This document shows positions 49,272 to 59,022 of a stretch of 64,000 nucleotides of DNA, piece by piece (position 1 is the stretch's first letter; every line of letters starts with the position of its first letter). Source of the stretch: Thiomicrospira sp. XS5 (GTDB lineage Bacteria > Pseudomonadota > Gammaproteobacteria > Thiomicrospirales > Thiomicrospiraceae); NCBI RefSeq assembly GCF_001507555.1, contig NZ_LQBO01000001.1, positions 1,550,001 through 1,614,000 of the forward strand, read 5' to 3'. Position numbers and translations under genes: made by a program. A model generated the notes under the pieces. It worked only from the letters and a program-made list of their open reading frames with translations. It ran no database searches and had not been told where the DNA came from.

Positions 49272-49577
49272 TTGGAACAGTCTAAAATTGAGAAGATTAA
49301 AAATCTTCCGGAGTATCAACAGCTCGTTAAAGAGCGTACGGGGCTGGCGTGGAAGCTTTCCATTGCCATGCTGGTTGTGTATTACGGGTATATCCTGCTG
49401 TTGGCATTTGATCCGGCCTTTTTCACGGCCATTATCAGCGGTCAATACATTTCGATCGGTTTTCCGGTTGGGGTCGCCATCATTATCTTTGCGTTTTTGT
49501 TGACGGGCTATTACGTCAGAAAAGCGAATTCGGATTTTGATGAATTAACAGCAAAAATCAAAAAAGAGGTTGAATAA
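49272..49577 (+). CDS. DUF485 membrane protein, YjcH-like
   Basis: The 101-residue protein has two membrane helices ([22 protein letters not shown] and the [17 protein letters not shown] segment) and belongs to DUF485. It is the usual small partner gene before ActP (E. coli yjcH). The start is TTG at 49272, justified by GGAGGAAG 5 bases before. Its TAA overlaps the actP ATG (TAATG). The role is unknown; a subunit-like function for the symporter is possible. Confidence 0.9.
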   Translation: MEQSKIEKIKNLPEYQQLVKERTGLAWKLSIAMLVVYYGYILLLAFDPAFFTAIISGQYISIGFPVGVAIIIFAFLLTGYYVRKANSDFDELTAKIKKEVE

Positions 49578-51235
49578 TGAAGGTAGGAATTCATAAGTTA
49601 TTGGCCTTATTGGTTTTGGTTGTCATGCCGGTATCGGCTTATGCGGCTGGGATTGATGTCACGGCTCCGGTTGAGAAAGAGACCAACTGGTCGGCTATTT
49701 CAATGTTTGTCGTCTTTGTCGGCGCCACCATCTACATCACTTACTGGGCGGCCCAGCGTACCAAGTCTGCTAAAGACTTTTATGCGGCCGGTGGCGGCAT
49801 TACCGGGCTTCAGAACGGTCTGGCCATTGCGGGTGACTATATGTCCGCGGCTTCGTTCTTGGGGATTACCGGGATGGTGTACTTGAAAGGGTATGACGGT
49901 CTGATCTTTGCCATCGGTTTCTTGGTGGGCTGGCCGATTATCCTGTTCTTGATGTCTGAGCGCTTGAGAAACTTGGGTAAATTCACGTTTGCCGACGTCG
50001 CGGCTTACCGTTTCCAACAAACACCAATTCGTGTGTTGGCGGCTTTTGGCGGGATTGCGGTTGTTATCCTGTATTTGATCGCGCAAATGGTTGGTGCCGG
50101 TAAGCTGATCGAGTTGTTGTTCGGTTTGGACTTCAACTATGCGGTTGTGATGGTCGGTGTCTTAATCATTGCTTACGTCTCCTTTGGTGGGATGTTGGCG
50201 ACGACTTGGGTACAAATCATCAAGGCGGTGCTATTGTTGTCCGGTGCGACTTTTATCGCTGTAGCGGTGATGTACAACATGGGCTTCAGCTTTGAAACCT
50301 TGTTTAAAACCGCGGTTGAACAACGCGATGGCAATATGGACATCCTGTTCTCCGGTGGTTTTGTTTCCGACCCTGTTAATGCGATTTCCTTGGGGATTGC
50401 CCTGATGTTTGGTACGGCGGGTCTGCCGCACATCCTGATGCGTTTCTTCACGGTTCCGGATGCGAAAGAAGCGCGTAAGTCGGTATTCTATGCGACTGGC
50501 TTTATCGGCTACTTCTACATTCTCGCGTTCATCATCGGTTTCGGTGCGATTGCGATGGTGGTAGCGTCTGAATACATGGATGGTTCCAAGCTGATCGGTG
50601 GTAACAACATGGCGGCGATTCACTTGTCGCACGTGATTGGTGGTGACTTCTTCCTAGGGTTCATCTCAGCGGTGGCTTTCGCGACGATTTTGGCTGTGGT
50701 ATCCGGGTTGACTTTGGCGGGTGCATCTGCGATTTCGCATGACATCTACGCGAACGTCATCAATAAGGATGCGACTGAAGAGCAAGAAACCAAAGTGGCG
50801 CGTATTTCTACGTTTGTCATCGGTGCCTTGGCGATTATTTTCGGTATCGGCTTTAAGGACCAAAACATCGCCTTCGTGGTGGCATTGGCCTTTACGATTG
50901 CCGCGTCTGCAAACTTCCCTGTGTTGATCATGTCCATGTTCTGGAGCAAGATGACAACCCGTGGTGCCGTAATCGGTGGCTGGTTGGGTCTGATCTCCGC
51001 TGTGGTCATGGTTGTTCTTGGTCCGGTTGTGTGGACACAGATTCTGGGTATGGGCGATGCCATCGTGCCATATAAGTTCCCGGCTCTGTTCACGGTCATC
51101 ATTGCCTTTGTTTCCATCTGGTTCTTCTCCATTACCGATAAGTCGGTCCGTGCGAAAGAAGACTTGGATGGCTTTGAAGCGCAATACGTTCGATCTCAAA
51201 CTGGGATCGGTGCTGAAGGTGCCTCGAATCACTAA
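49577..51235 (+). CDS. actP: Cation/acetate symporter ActP
   Basis: ActP imports acetate with sodium or protons. The 552-residue protein has a signal-peptide-like first segment (ends VSAYAAG), then 13 helices of the SSF fold, with [29 protein letters not shown] (sodium site, split here by helix 2) and the [22 protein letters not shown] signature of sodium:solute symporters (about 275-296). It is coupled to the DUF485 gene. A terminator follows. Confidence 0.96.
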   Translation: MKVGIHKLLALLVLVVMPVSAYAAGIDVTAPVEKETNWSAISMFVVFVGATIYITYWAAQRTKSAKDFYAAGGGITGLQNGLAIAGDYMSAASFLGITGMVYLKGYDGLIFAIGFLVGWPIILFLMSERLRNLGKFTFADVAAYRFQQTPIRVLAAFGGIAVVILYLIAQMVGAGKLIELLFGLDFNYAVVMVGVLIIAYVSFGGMLATTWVQIIKAVLLLSGATFIAVAVMYNMGFSFETLFKTAVEQRDGNMDILFSGGFVSDPVNAISLGIALMFGTAGLPHILMRFFTVPDAKEARKSVFYATGFIGYFYILAFIIGFGAIAMVVASEYMDGSKLIGGNNMAAIHLSHVIGGDFFLGFISAVAFATILAVVSGLTLAGASAISHDIYANVINKDATEEQETKVARISTFVIGALAIIFGIGFKDQNIAFVVALAFTIAASANFPVLIMSMFWSKMTTRGAVIGGWLGLISAVVMVVLGPVVWTQILGMGDAIVPYKFPALFTVIIAFVSIWFFSITDKSVRAKEDLDGFEAQYVRSQTGIGAEGASNH

Positions 51236-51262
51236 GGTAAATTATTGGTGATTCAATAGAAT

Positions 51263-51291
51263 AAAAAGGGGCTGTATTCAGCCCCTTTTTT
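51263..51291 (+). terminator. Intrinsic terminator after actP
   Basis: AAAAAGGGGCTG and CAGCCCCTTTTT flank TATT, ending in six T. Confidence 0.85.
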
Positions 51292-51344
51292 GTATGCCTT
51301 TTCCGGAGTATGGCACAATGCAGGGATAGCAAGAGGAAGTGTGT

Positions 51345-53192
51345 ATGTCCGTTCAACAACAATTGAGTTTCCTGAAACAAGTCGAGCCATTTTCGGCGCT
51401 GAATGAATCGGCGTTACGGTCTCTGGCGGAAGCGTTAGATGTGGTGTATTTTCCTTTGGGTGAGCGTTTGGAGTTGTCCTCCGACGAAGCCGCAAACGAA
51501 AGTGCATTTTTGTATTTTGTGATTAAGGGCCATGTGGCCGAGTTCGATGAGAATCAACGTCAGATTGCGGTGTACGGTAGTCACACCTTCTTTGGCGAGA
51601 GTTTTTTACTGCAACGGGCGGCTTACCGGCGTTACGACGTGATTGAGGAAGCCATTGCCTATCGTTTGCCGCAGGCCGTTTTTTTAGCGGTGGTGAATCA
51701 GCCGGAAATCGAAGGGTTTTTCATTGACGATATTACCGCCAAACTGAACCGGATGCACGCCCAGATACAGGCGGAATCTTCCAGTGAGGCTTTGATGGGC
51801 GTGGTCGAAGATGCGCCGCGCCAAGCCTTGATTGAAGTGCATGAAACGGAAAGCATTCAATCCTGCGTACAACGGATGCAGCAACTGAAAACCGACGCCT
51901 GTGTGGTGACGTTTCAGGGCGATGATGATAAAGGGATTGTTACTTCGATTGACTTACTCAATGGCTTGGCTTTGGGCGGTTATGGGGTGACGGATGCCGT
52001 TGGCTCCTTGGCGACGCGTCCGGTGATGACCGTGCATCAGTTCGATTACCTGTTTAATGCGTTATTGAAGATGACCAAATTTCGCATTAACCGTTTGGTG
52101 GTGCGCTCGGATGACGCCATGCTGGGTATTTTGCATCAGAAAGACTTGATGGGTATGTTTGCCAACCAATCAGGCCTGGTGGTTTTGAGTATTCAGCAGG
52201 CTGAGTCGTTTGAAGAACTGAAAAACGTCGCGGACCGAATCGATCAACTGGTGGTGAACTTAAATAACCGTGGCGTCAAGACGCATTACATCGCCAAGCT
52301 GGTCAATGAATTGCACCGTAAGATGTTGGAGCGGGTTTTTGAGTTTTTGTCGCCGCCGGAAGGGCTGCAAAAAGGCTGTTTGTTGGTCATGGGCAGTGAA
52401 GGACGCGCCGAGCAGGTGATTCGCACCGACCAGGATAATGCGTTTATTCTACCGGATCATATTGATAAGCCACCAGGCCTGGCAGAATTTATGCAATTGT
52501 TCAGCGCCCGCTTGGTTGAGCTTGGGTTTCCCCCGTGTCCGGGGCACATCATGGTGTCGAATCCGGTTTGGACGCGCTCATTGTCCGACTTTAAACAACA
52601 ATTGCGCGACTGGATGATGGAACCGTCCGGCGATGCGTTTATGAATCTATCGATTTTCTTTGATGCCGAAGCCGTGCTGGGGGATGAAAGCTTGTTGTTG
52701 GAGGCCAAACAGACCATGATGAGTTGGGTCGACTCCAATCGACATTTCCTGCCGCATTTTGCCAAATCCGTGTTGCAGTTTGAGACGCCCATCGGCTTTT
52801 TCGGTAAATTGGTGACGGATAAGCATTCCAAGGAACCGAAAATCGATTTGAAAAAAGGCGGTATTTTCCCGATTGTGCATGGCGTGCGTTGCCTGGCGCT
52901 AGAACATGGAGTTTTGAAAACCAATACCCATTGGCGCATTAAAGCCTTGATGGATCAAGGCGTGTTGACCGAGCATTTTGGCATTGAATTGGGGGAAACA
53001 TTGAATTTTTTGAACACCTTACGTTTGGAATCCATGGTGGAGCAAATGCAATTGGAGCAAACGCCCGACAACTTAATTCGAGTGTCCGGGTTAACGCAGT
53101 TACAGCAGGATTTGCTGAAAGACGCCTTCAATGTCGTTAATCAATTCAAAAAATTGATCGAACAGCATTATAAGCTGCATGCGGTAATGTGA
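51345..53192 (+). CDS. cNMP-binding/CBS/DUF294 nucleotidyltransferase-like protein
   Basis: The 615-residue protein has a cyclic-nucleotide-binding domain (about 10-135), a CBS pair (about 155-285) and a DUF294 nucleotidyltransferase-like domain with GSEGRAEQVIRTDQDNA (about 350-366), then DUF294_C. The GlnB-uridylyltransferase-type GS-GR-EQ and DxD residues are intact, so it may transfer a nucleotide to a protein. It sits after actP and before a DnaQ-like exonuclease, the common acetate-module context. The ATG at 51345 has AGAGGAAG; a GTG lies 6 bases earlier. It carries motif copies at 52170 and 52473. Confidence 0.88.
   Translation: MSVQQQLSFLKQVEPFSALNESALRSLAEALDVVYFPLGERLELSSDEAANESAFLYFVIKGHVAEFDENQRQIAVYGSHTFFGESFLLQRAAYRRYDVIEEAIAYRLPQAVFLAVVNQPEIEGFFIDDITAKLNRMHAQIQAESSSEALMGVVEDAPRQALIEVHETESIQSCVQRMQQLKTDACVVTFQGDDDKGIVTSIDLLNGLALGGYGVTDAVGSLATRPVMTVHQFDYLFNALLKMTKFRINRLVVRSDDAMLGILHQKDLMGMFANQSGLVVLSIQQAESFEELKNVADRIDQLVVNLNNRGVKTHYIAKLVNELHRKMLERVFEFLSPPEGLQKGCLLVMGSEGRAEQVIRTDQDNAFILPDHIDKPPGLAEFMQLFSARLVELGFPPCPGHIMVSNPVWTRSLSDFKQQLRDWMMEPSGDAFMNLSIFFDAEAVLGDESLLLEAKQTMMSWVDSNRHFLPHFAKSVLQFETPIGFFGKLVTDKHSKEPKIDLKKGGIFPIVHGVRCLALEHGVLKTNTHWRIKALMDQGVLTEHFGIELGETLNFLNTLRLESMVEQMQLEQTPDNLIRVSGLTQLQQDLLKDAFNVVNQFKKLIEQHYKLHAVM
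52170..52179 (+). repeat. Near-match motif TCAGGCCTGG in the DUF294 gene
   Basis: One mismatch, with the full tail TGGTTTTG; read as Ser-Gly-Leu-Val-Val. Confidence 0.7.
52473..52482 (+). repeat. CCAGGCCTGG motif copy in the DUF294 gene
   Basis: Perfect core; read as Pro-Pro-Gly-Leu-Ala. Minus-strand tail is TGGCTTATC. Confidence 0.85.
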
Positions 53193-53193
53193 T

Positions 53194-53808
53194 ATGTGGT
53201 CGTCGTTGCGCCGAAAATGGAATCGCCGCCAGCTAAAAGACGAACGTTTCGCGTTTTTGTTCGATGCGTTGCCGCCGGACGACGAGGTCGTGTGTTTTGA
53301 TTGCGAAACCACAGGGTTAAATCCCAAAAAAGATAAAATCGTCTCTTTGAGCGCGGTGAAGATTCGCGGGCAGGAAGTTTTAACCAGCGAAGCGCTGAAC
53401 CTGACGTTGACCCAGGACGCGGCCATTTCCGAACAAAGCATTAAGGTGCACTGGATTCGCAACGAAGACACTTTGCACGGCTTGAGTGAGCGGGAAGCCA
53501 TTGAACGTTTTTTGCTCTTTATCGGTTCTCGGCCATTGGTGGGGTATTATTTGGAGTTCGATGTGGCGATGGTGAACCAAGTACTGAAACCTTGGCTGGG
53601 CATCACTTTGCCGAACCCACAGATCGAGGTATCGGCGCTGTATTACGATTACAAAGAAGACCCGATTCCGAAAAAAGTCATTGATTTGTCGTTTGACGCC
53701 ATCTTACAAGAGCTGGCGCTACCGAATTTCGGGCAGCACGATGCATTCAGTGATGCCTTGATGACGGCGTTGATTTACATCAAACTGAAGAATTTAGACG
53801 GCGCTTGA
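53194..53808 (+). CDS. DEDDh 3'-5' exonuclease, DnaQ-like
   Basis: The 204-residue protein has the three exonuclease motifs: CFDCETTGLNP (Asp35/Glu37 region), YYLEFDVAMVNQ (Asp in Exo II) and HDAFSDALMT (Exo III, His-Asp-x4-Asp). It is a stand-alone proofreader-like domain, the partner of DUF294 proteins in many acetate clusters. It starts one base after the upstream stop (TGATATG). The substrate is unknown. Confidence 0.9.
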   Translation: MWSSLRRKWNRRQLKDERFAFLFDALPPDDEVVCFDCETTGLNPKKDKIVSLSAVKIRGQEVLTSEALNLTLTQDAAISEQSIKVHWIRNEDTLHGLSEREAIERFLLFIGSRPLVGYYLEFDVAMVNQVLKPWLGITLPNPQIEVSALYYDYKEDPIPKKVIDLSFDAILQELALPNFGQHDAFSDALMTALIYIKLKNLDGA

Positions 53809-53836
53809 ATAAATGTCGTCTAATTGAATGCTTTGT

Positions 53837-53865
53837 TTGACAAACTCGCATATCTTTCATATAAT
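53837..53865 (+). promoter_or_regulatory. Perfect sigma-70 promoter of the rimP-nusA-infB operon
   Basis: TTGACA (53837-53842) and TATAAT (53860-53865), both full consensus, separated by 17 bp. Transcription would begin near 53872, about 116 nt before rimP. Confidence 0.88.
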
Positions 53866-53909
53866 TTCGCTCAGTTTTTTAAATCATATATTAAGGGAGA
53901 GACGGGTTG

Positions 53910-53936
53910 ATGAGCGTCTTTCTGCTTAAATTTTAA
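53910..53936 (+). CDS. Possible 8-codon leader peptide in the rimP leader
   Basis: ATG plus seven codons then TAA, encoding MSVFLLKF, overlapping the CGTCT arm of the leader hairpin; its stop is three bases before the terminator stem. GGGAG lies 10 bases before ATG, a little far. Real translation is unproven. Confidence 0.3.
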   Translation: MSVFLLKF

Positions 53937-53961
53937 AAACCCCGTCTTTACGGGGTTTTTT
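53935..53961 (+). terminator. Intrinsic terminator within the rimP leader
   Basis: Stem ACCCCGT/ACGGGGT with loop CTTT, an A-run 5' and T-run 3'. It lies upstream of rimP and downstream of the consensus promoter, so it must be bypassed or regulated. Confidence 0.75.
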
Positions 53962-53987
53962 ATTTTTTGAATTAAGGAAAAGCCTGC

Positions 53988-54443
53988 GTGATTCTGGAAG
54001 AGAAGATTGAAAATTTGCTGAAACCAACCATTGAGAGCATGGGCTTTCAATTGTGGGGTTGCGAATATCAACCGGCGGGGAAACACTCGACCTTGCGCAT
54101 CTATATCGACAAAGATCCAGAAGGGGTGACCGTCGATGATTGTGGTGATGTGAGCCGTCAGGTGAGTGCCATTATGGATGTGGAAGATCCGATTTCCAAT
54201 GCGTATATGTTGGAAGTGTCTTCGCCGGGAATGGATCGCCCGTTATTTCGTCCAGAGCAGTATCGTGCTTACGAAGGACAGGAAGTTCAATTACGGACGG
54301 CAACGGCGGTGATGGGCCGCAAGCGTTTTAAAGGCACGATGACGCAAGTCACCGAAGACGGTGTCGTCGTTGAAGTGGATGGTGAGGTGTATGACATCCC
54401 GTTTGCTCAAATCGACAAAGCCAATGTGGTGCCGCAGTTTTAA
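53988..54443 (+). CDS. rimP: Ribosome maturation factor RimP
   Basis: RimP assists 30S subunit assembly. The 151-residue protein has the opening KIENLLKPTIESMGFQLWGCEY (about 5-26), the LRIYIDKDPEGVTVDDC strand and VSSPGMDRPLFRPEQ (about 79-93), diagnostic of the family. The start is GTG with AAGGAA upstream. It is first gene of the rimP-nusA-infB operon. Confidence 0.95.
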   Translation: MILEEKIENLLKPTIESMGFQLWGCEYQPAGKHSTLRIYIDKDPEGVTVDDCGDVSRQVSAIMDVEDPISNAYMLEVSSPGMDRPLFRPEQYRAYEGQEVQLRTATAVMGRKRFKGTMTQVTEDGVVVEVDGEVYDIPFAQIDKANVVPQF

Positions 54444-54503
54444 TTTTTTGAAATATACGTTGAATCTTTTAAAAATTTAGCCCCTACTTTTGAGGAAATA
54501 GAA

Positions 54504-55991
54504 ATGAGTAAGGAAGTTTTAGCCGTTGTTGAAATCATGTCCAACGAAAAAGGCGTGGATAAGGATATTATTTTCGAAGCCATTGAGGCTGCGTTGGCGA
54601 CCGCAACTCGCAAAAGCCACAATGACGAAATCGATGCCCGCGTTTCTATTGACCGTGACACAGGGGATTACGAAACGTTCCGTCGTTGGGAAGTGATTGA
54701 AGACGACGTTGAAATTGAAGACCATGTGGGCTGGTACCTACGTCACATGGACGCTGTGGACATTGATCCGCACATTGAACCGGGACAGTACATTGAAGAG
54801 CCAATCGAATCCATCGAATTTGGCCGCATCGGTGCACAAACCGCCAAACAAGTTATTATCCAAAAAGTACGTGAAGCCGAGCGCAAAAAAGTGGTGGAAG
54901 AATACGCCAAGCGCGTCGGGGAAATCATGACCGGTCAGGTAAAACGTATCGACCGTGGTGATGTGATTTTGGACTTGGGCGATAATGTCGATGCCATTAT
55001 CCCGCGCTCCGAGTTGATTAACCGTGAAGTGTTCAAAATGGGCGATCGTGTTCGTGCTTATGTACAAGACGTTTCGTTCCGCCCGCGAGGGCCACAGATT
55101 TTCATGTCTCGTGCCTGTAAAGAAATGCTGATTGAATTGTTCAAGATCGAAGTGCCGGAAATCGGTGATGACTTGATTGATATCATGAGCGCGGCGCGCG
55201 ACGTTGGTTTGCGTGCCAAAGTAGCGGTACGTGCCAATGACCCACGTCTGGACCCGATTGGGGCCTGTGTGGGCATGCGCGGCGGTCGTGTACAAGCGGT
55301 GACCAACGAACTGAGCGGTGAGCGTATTGATATTGTCCTTTGGGACTCTAACGACGCCCAGTACGTGATCAATGCCATGGCACCGGCGGAAGTCACGTCC
55401 ATTATGGTGGACGAAGATAAACACACCATGGACTTGGCGGTGGACGATGAACAGTTGTCGCAAGCCATCGGTAAAAACGGTCAAAACATTCGTTTGGCGA
55501 CAGAGCTGACCGGGTGGGAATTGAACGTTATGTCCGAAAGTGACATGGCATCGAAGCATGAAACGGAATCGCAAGGTCAAGTGGCCTTGTTTGTGAACAG
55601 CCTGGACGTGGACGAGGACTTAGCTGAAGTGCTGGTCGCCGAAGGCTTTACGACGCTTGAAGAAGTGGCTTATGTGCCGACTGCGGAAATGTTGGAAATC
55701 GACGGTTTTGACGACGATATCGTTTCCGTATTGAAAGATAGAGCCAAGGACGCGCTTTTGACTCAAGCAATTGCGAATGAAGAAAAAACAGCTATGGCTG
55801 AACCTGCACAAGACCTGCTGGATTTGGAAGGGATGACGGATGATCTGGCAAAATCATTTGCCGCTCAAGGTATCGTCACTCAAGAAGATCTGGCGGAACT
55901 CGGAACGGACGAGTTGTTAGAAATGGTCGAAATGGACGAGCAGGCCGCGAGCGAGCTGATTATGAAAGCACGCGCGCCATGGTTCGAATAA
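54504..55991 (+). CDS. nusA: Transcription termination/antitermination factor NusA
   Basis: NusA modulates pausing, termination and antitermination. The 495-residue protein has the N-terminal RNA polymerase-binding domain, S1 (about 135-200, TGQVKRIDRGDVILDLGD), KH1 and KH2 (about 230-345; GACVGMRGGRVQAV and QAIGKNGQNIRLA), and two C-terminal acidic repeats as in E. coli. Length equals E. coli (495). It may regulate its own operon through the rimP leader. Confidence 0.97.
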   Translation: MSKEVLAVVEIMSNEKGVDKDIIFEAIEAALATATRKSHNDEIDARVSIDRDTGDYETFRRWEVIEDDVEIEDHVGWYLRHMDAVDIDPHIEPGQYIEEPIESIEFGRIGAQTAKQVIIQKVREAERKKVVEEYAKRVGEIMTGQVKRIDRGDVILDLGDNVDAIIPRSELINREVFKMGDRVRAYVQDVSFRPRGPQIFMSRACKEMLIELFKIEVPEIGDDLIDIMSAARDVGLRAKVAVRANDPRLDPIGACVGMRGGRVQAVTNELSGERIDIVLWDSNDAQYVINAMAPAEVTSIMVDEDKHTMDLAVDDEQLSQAIGKNGQNIRLATELTGWELNVMSESDMASKHETESQGQVALFVNSLDVDEDLAEVLVAEGFTTLEEVAYVPTAEMLEIDGFDDDIVSVLKDRAKDALLTQAIANEEKTAMAEPAQDLLDLEGMTDDLAKSFAAQGIVTQEDLAELGTDELLEMVEMDEQAASELIMKARAPWFE

Positions 55992-56009
55992 TTAGGAGGA
56001 CACGATTGT

Positions 56010-58484
56010 ATGTCTCAAGTATCCATAAAACAGTTTGCTGAAACACTGAAATTATCGGTTGATAAGCTATTGTCTCAGCTCGAAAACGCTGGGGTGTCCG
56101 GTAAGAAAGCAGCGGATTTTTTGTCTGACGACGAAAAAATGACCCTTCTGAATTATTTGAAAGGCCTGCACGGTGATAAAGTTGATACGCCGAAAAAGGT
56201 CACATTGAAGCGTAAGCAGGTTCAAAAATTGAATTTATCTTCCGGTTCCGGTAAGCGTACCGTGAACGTGGAAGTGCGTAAAAAACGTACTTATGTGAAG
56301 AAGCCGGAAACGGTCGAAGAACAGGAACCGGAAGTCATCGAGGAAACGGTGGAAACGCCGGTGCCGGAAGAAGTGGTGACGGCGGAAACCGCAGAAAACG
56401 CCGTGGAAGAGGCGAAGCCGGAAGTACCGGCTCAGGAAGAAGCCTTGTCAACGGAAGAAATTATTGAAGCCGTTGCACCGGAACCGGTTGCGGACACCAA
56501 AGACAAGAAAGGTAAACACGACAAAAAAGGTAAGGCCACTAAAGCGAAAGTGAGTGAAAAAGACGAGCCGAAGCATAAAGGTAAGCCGAAACCAAAAGAA
56601 AAATTGTCCAAGAAAACTTTGGCGATGTCGGGTGATCAGTCTTTCGGTCGCCGCCGTCACAAAGGTGGGCATAAGAAATCGAACCAATCGGCGAATAACG
56701 AACATGGTTTCCAAAAACCGGTTGAAAAACAGGTTCGCGAAGTGCCATTAGGTGAAACCATTAAAGTCGCCGACTTGGCCGACAAAATGGCGGTTAAAGC
56801 GACGGAAGTCATCAAAACCATGATGGGCTTCGGCAGCATGGTCACCATCAACCAGGTGTTGGATCAGGAAACGGCTCAATTGGTCGTGGAAGAAATGGGT
56901 CACAAGCCGGTATTGGTGAATGAGAACCAAATTGAAGACGATGTGGTCAACCAGGAATACACGGGCGAAACCGTTACACGTTCGCCGGTGGTCACCATTA
57001 TGGGTCACGTTGACCATGGTAAGACCTCTTTGTTGGATTACATCCGTCAAGCGAAAGTCGCAACCGGCGAGTCCGGTGGGATTACCCAGCACATCGGTGC
57101 CTATCATGTTGAAACCGGTCACGGCGGGGTGACCTTTATCGATACCCCGGGGCACGAAGCCTTTACGGCAATGCGTGCGCGTGGTGCGAAGGTCACGGAC
57201 GTGGTGGTTATTGTGGTCGCCGCCGATGACGGTGTGATGCCGCAGACCAAAGAAGCCATTCAACACGCCAAAGCCGCCAACTTGGGGATGGTGATTGCCA
57301 TCAACAAAATGGATAAGGAAGGCGCCAACCCGGATCGTGTGATGCAGGAACTGGTCAACGAAGAAGTGGTACCGGAAGAGTGGGGCGGTGACGTTCAGTT
57401 CATCCGTGTCTCCGCGAAAAGCGGTGAAGGTGTCGACGACTTGCTGGATGCGATTTTATTGCAATCCGAAATTTTGGAACTGGAAGCGCCGTTGGAAGGC
57501 CCTGCGAAAGGCGTTGTGGTCGAATCACGTCTGGATAAAGGGCGTGGGCCAGTGGCAACGGTATTGGTTCAAGCCGGTACCTTGTCAAAAGGCGACATCG
57601 CCTTGTGCGGCATGGAATACGGCCGTGTGCGTGCCCTGATGAACGAAAACGGCGAGCAGGTCAAAAGTGCCGGTCCGTCGATTCCGGTCGAAATTTTGGG
57701 GATGTCCGGTGTGCCGGTCGCGGGTGACGATATGATCACGGTTGAAAGTGAACGTAAAGCCCGTGAAGTGGCGATGTTCCGCCAGAGCAAGCACAAGGAA
57801 ATGAAAATTGCCCGTCAGCAAAAAGCCAAGTTGGACAATATGTTCAATAAGATGGAAGAGGGCGAAGTTCAAAACGTCAACATTATCTTGAAAGCCGACG
57901 TGCAAGGTTCCATTGAAGCGATTGTGGATGCCTTGGTTAAATTGTCGAACGACGAAGTTAAAGTGTCGGTTATCTCCTCCGGTGTGGGTGGGATTACCGA
58001 AACCGATGCCAACTTGGCGTTGGCTTCCGATGCGTTGATCTTCGGTTTCAACGTGCGTGCGGATGCAAAAGCCAAGCGTTTGATTGACAACGAAGGTATT
58101 TTCCTGAAATATTACAGTGTTATCTATGAAATCGTTGACGAAGTGAAACGCGCCATCGAAGGGAAGCTGGAACCGGAATTCAAGGAAGAAATCATTGGTG
58201 TGGCCGATGTGCGTGATGTCTTTAAGGCACCGAAAATCGGCTTGATCGCCGGTTGTATGGTCACCGAAGGCATCGTTAAACGTAACAACCCAATTCGTGT
58301 CTTGCGCGATAACGTGGTGATTTATCAAGGTGCGTTGGAATCCTTGCGTCGCTTTAAAGACGATGTTCAGGAAGTGCGTCAAGGCATGGAATGCGGTATC
58401 GGCGTGAAAGACTACAACGACGTGAAAGTCGGCGACCAGATTGAGGTCTACGAGCGCGTTGCGGTCAAGCGTACCCTGAGTTAA
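56010..58484 (+). CDS. infB: Translation initiation factor IF-2
   Basis: IF-2 is the GTPase that brings fMet-tRNA to the ribosome. The 824-residue protein has an IF2N domain (1-55), an acidic then basic linker (about 85-230, many Glu/Pro/Val then Lys), a second IF2N, the G domain ([12 protein letters not shown] about 333-344, [12 protein letters not shown]), and C-terminal C1/C2. The ribosome site is TAGGAGG. It follows nusA by 18 bp. Confidence 0.97.
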   Translation: MSQVSIKQFAETLKLSVDKLLSQLENAGVSGKKAADFLSDDEKMTLLNYLKGLHGDKVDTPKKVTLKRKQVQKLNLSSGSGKRTVNVEVRKKRTYVKKPETVEEQEPEVIEETVETPVPEEVVTAETAENAVEEAKPEVPAQEEALSTEEIIEAVAPEPVADTKDKKGKHDKKGKATKAKVSEKDEPKHKGKPKPKEKLSKKTLAMSGDQSFGRRRHKGGHKKSNQSANNEHGFQKPVEKQVREVPLGETIKVADLADKMAVKATEVIKTMMGFGSMVTINQVLDQETAQLVVEEMGHKPVLVNENQIEDDVVNQEYTGETVTRSPVVTIMGHVDHGKTSLLDYIRQAKVATGESGGITQHIGAYHVETGHGGVTFIDTPGHEAFTAMRARGAKVTDVVVIVVAADDGVMPQTKEAIQHAKAANLGMVIAINKMDKEGANPDRVMQELVNEEVVPEEWGGDVQFIRVSAKSGEGVDDLLDAILLQSEILELEAPLEGPAKGVVVESRLDKGRGPVATVLVQAGTLSKGDIALCGMEYGRVRALMNENGEQVKSAGPSIPVEILGMSGVPVAGDDMITVESERKAREVAMFRQSKHKEMKIARQQKAKLDNMFNKMEEGEVQNVNIILKADVQGSIEAIVDALVKLSNDEVKVSVISSGVGGITETDANLALASDALIFGFNVRADAKAKRLIDNEGIFLKYYSVIYEIVDEVKRAIEGKLEPEFKEEIIGVADVRDVFKAPKIGLIAGCMVTEGIVKRNNPIRVLRDNVVIYQGALESLRRFKDDVQEVRQGMECGIGVKDYNDVKVGDQIEVYERVAVKRTLS

Positions 58485-58505
58485 TTGTGATTTGGTCAAT
58501 TACGA

Positions 58506-58515
58506 CCAGGCCTGG
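58506..58515 (+). repeat. CCAGGCCTGG motif copy between infB and rbfA
   Basis: Perfect core with tail TTGTTTTTAGG, 22 bp after the infB stop. Confidence 0.85.
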
Positions 58516-58556
58516 TTGTTTTTAGGAACCGGGTCAAAACAATTTGACGATTTTTT

Positions 58557-58578
58557 CAATGCCCCGAGAGGGGCATTG
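58557..58578 (+). terminator. Hairpin between infB and rbfA
   Basis: CAATGCCCC and GGGGCATTG with a GAGA tetraloop, followed by TTGTTT. The U-tract is weak, so partial termination or RNA processing is more likely than a full stop. Confidence 0.5.
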
Positions 58579-58638
58579 TTGTTTGGCAGAAGGTAAAATG
58601 AATTTGCCAACACTCCCTCATTATTAAGAGAATAGATT

Positions 58639-59007
58639 ATGAACGACGAAGTCAGCAGACCAACACGAGTGGCGTTGGAAATTCGCAAAACCCTCAGCGA
58701 AATTCTGCACCGCGATACCAAAGATCCGCGTTTGGAAAAGGTGAATATCACCGAGTGTAAAATTTCCAAGGACTTAAGCATTGCAACGGTGTATTTCACG
58801 ATTATCGGTGCGAATGAAGACGATCCGGCGGCTCAGGATGCCATCAAAGCATTGGAAAAAGCCAAGGGGTTCTTTCGTTCCGAAATCGGTAAACGTATGA
58901 AGTTGCGTATCACGCCGGAAATCCGGTTCTTCTATGACACGGTGGCAGAAAATGCCAGCCACATTGAAGAATTGATTTTCAAAGCGTTACACCAAAACAA
59001 AAAGTAG
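58639..59007 (+). CDS. rbfA: 30S ribosome-binding factor RbfA
   Basis: RbfA is a KH-fold factor for late 30S assembly. The 122-residue protein shows RVALEIRKTLSEILHRDTKDPR (about 8-29) and LRITPEIRFFYDTVAENASHIEELI (about 91-115). It lies 154 bp after infB and 15 bp before truB. Confidence 0.95.
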   Translation: MNDEVSRPTRVALEIRKTLSEILHRDTKDPRLEKVNITECKISKDLSIATVYFTIIGANEDDPAAQDAIKALEKAKGFFRSEIGKRMKLRITPEIRFFYDTVAENASHIEELIFKALHQNKK

Positions 59008-59022
59008 GCGTTGACGGGGTTT

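Larger units (their letters stand above)
53872..53987 (+). promoter_or_regulatory. rimP leader with candidate attenuator
   Basis: Two exclusive structures are possible. The terminator (ACCCCGT 53939-53945 with ACGGGGT 53950-53956, then a T-run broken by one A) leaves the small hairpin AGACG/CGTCT (53900-53904 and 53915-53919) free. Alternatively AGACGGG (53900-53906) pairs with CCCGTCT (53941-53947) and blocks the terminator. A short ORF (53910-53936) lies between. Regulation by NusA, which promotes intrinsic termination, is a natural hypothesis. Confidence 0.55.

Noticed and set aside
53809-53987. A tRNA-Met (metY) gene before rimP, as in E. coli
   Set aside because: No cloverleaf or CCA-type arms are visible; only a promoter, a short ORF and a terminator are.
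57585-58499. A 304-residue ORF antisense to infB
   Set aside because: It is a shadow with the His/Phe-rich composition typical of antisense reading; infB is certain on the other strand.
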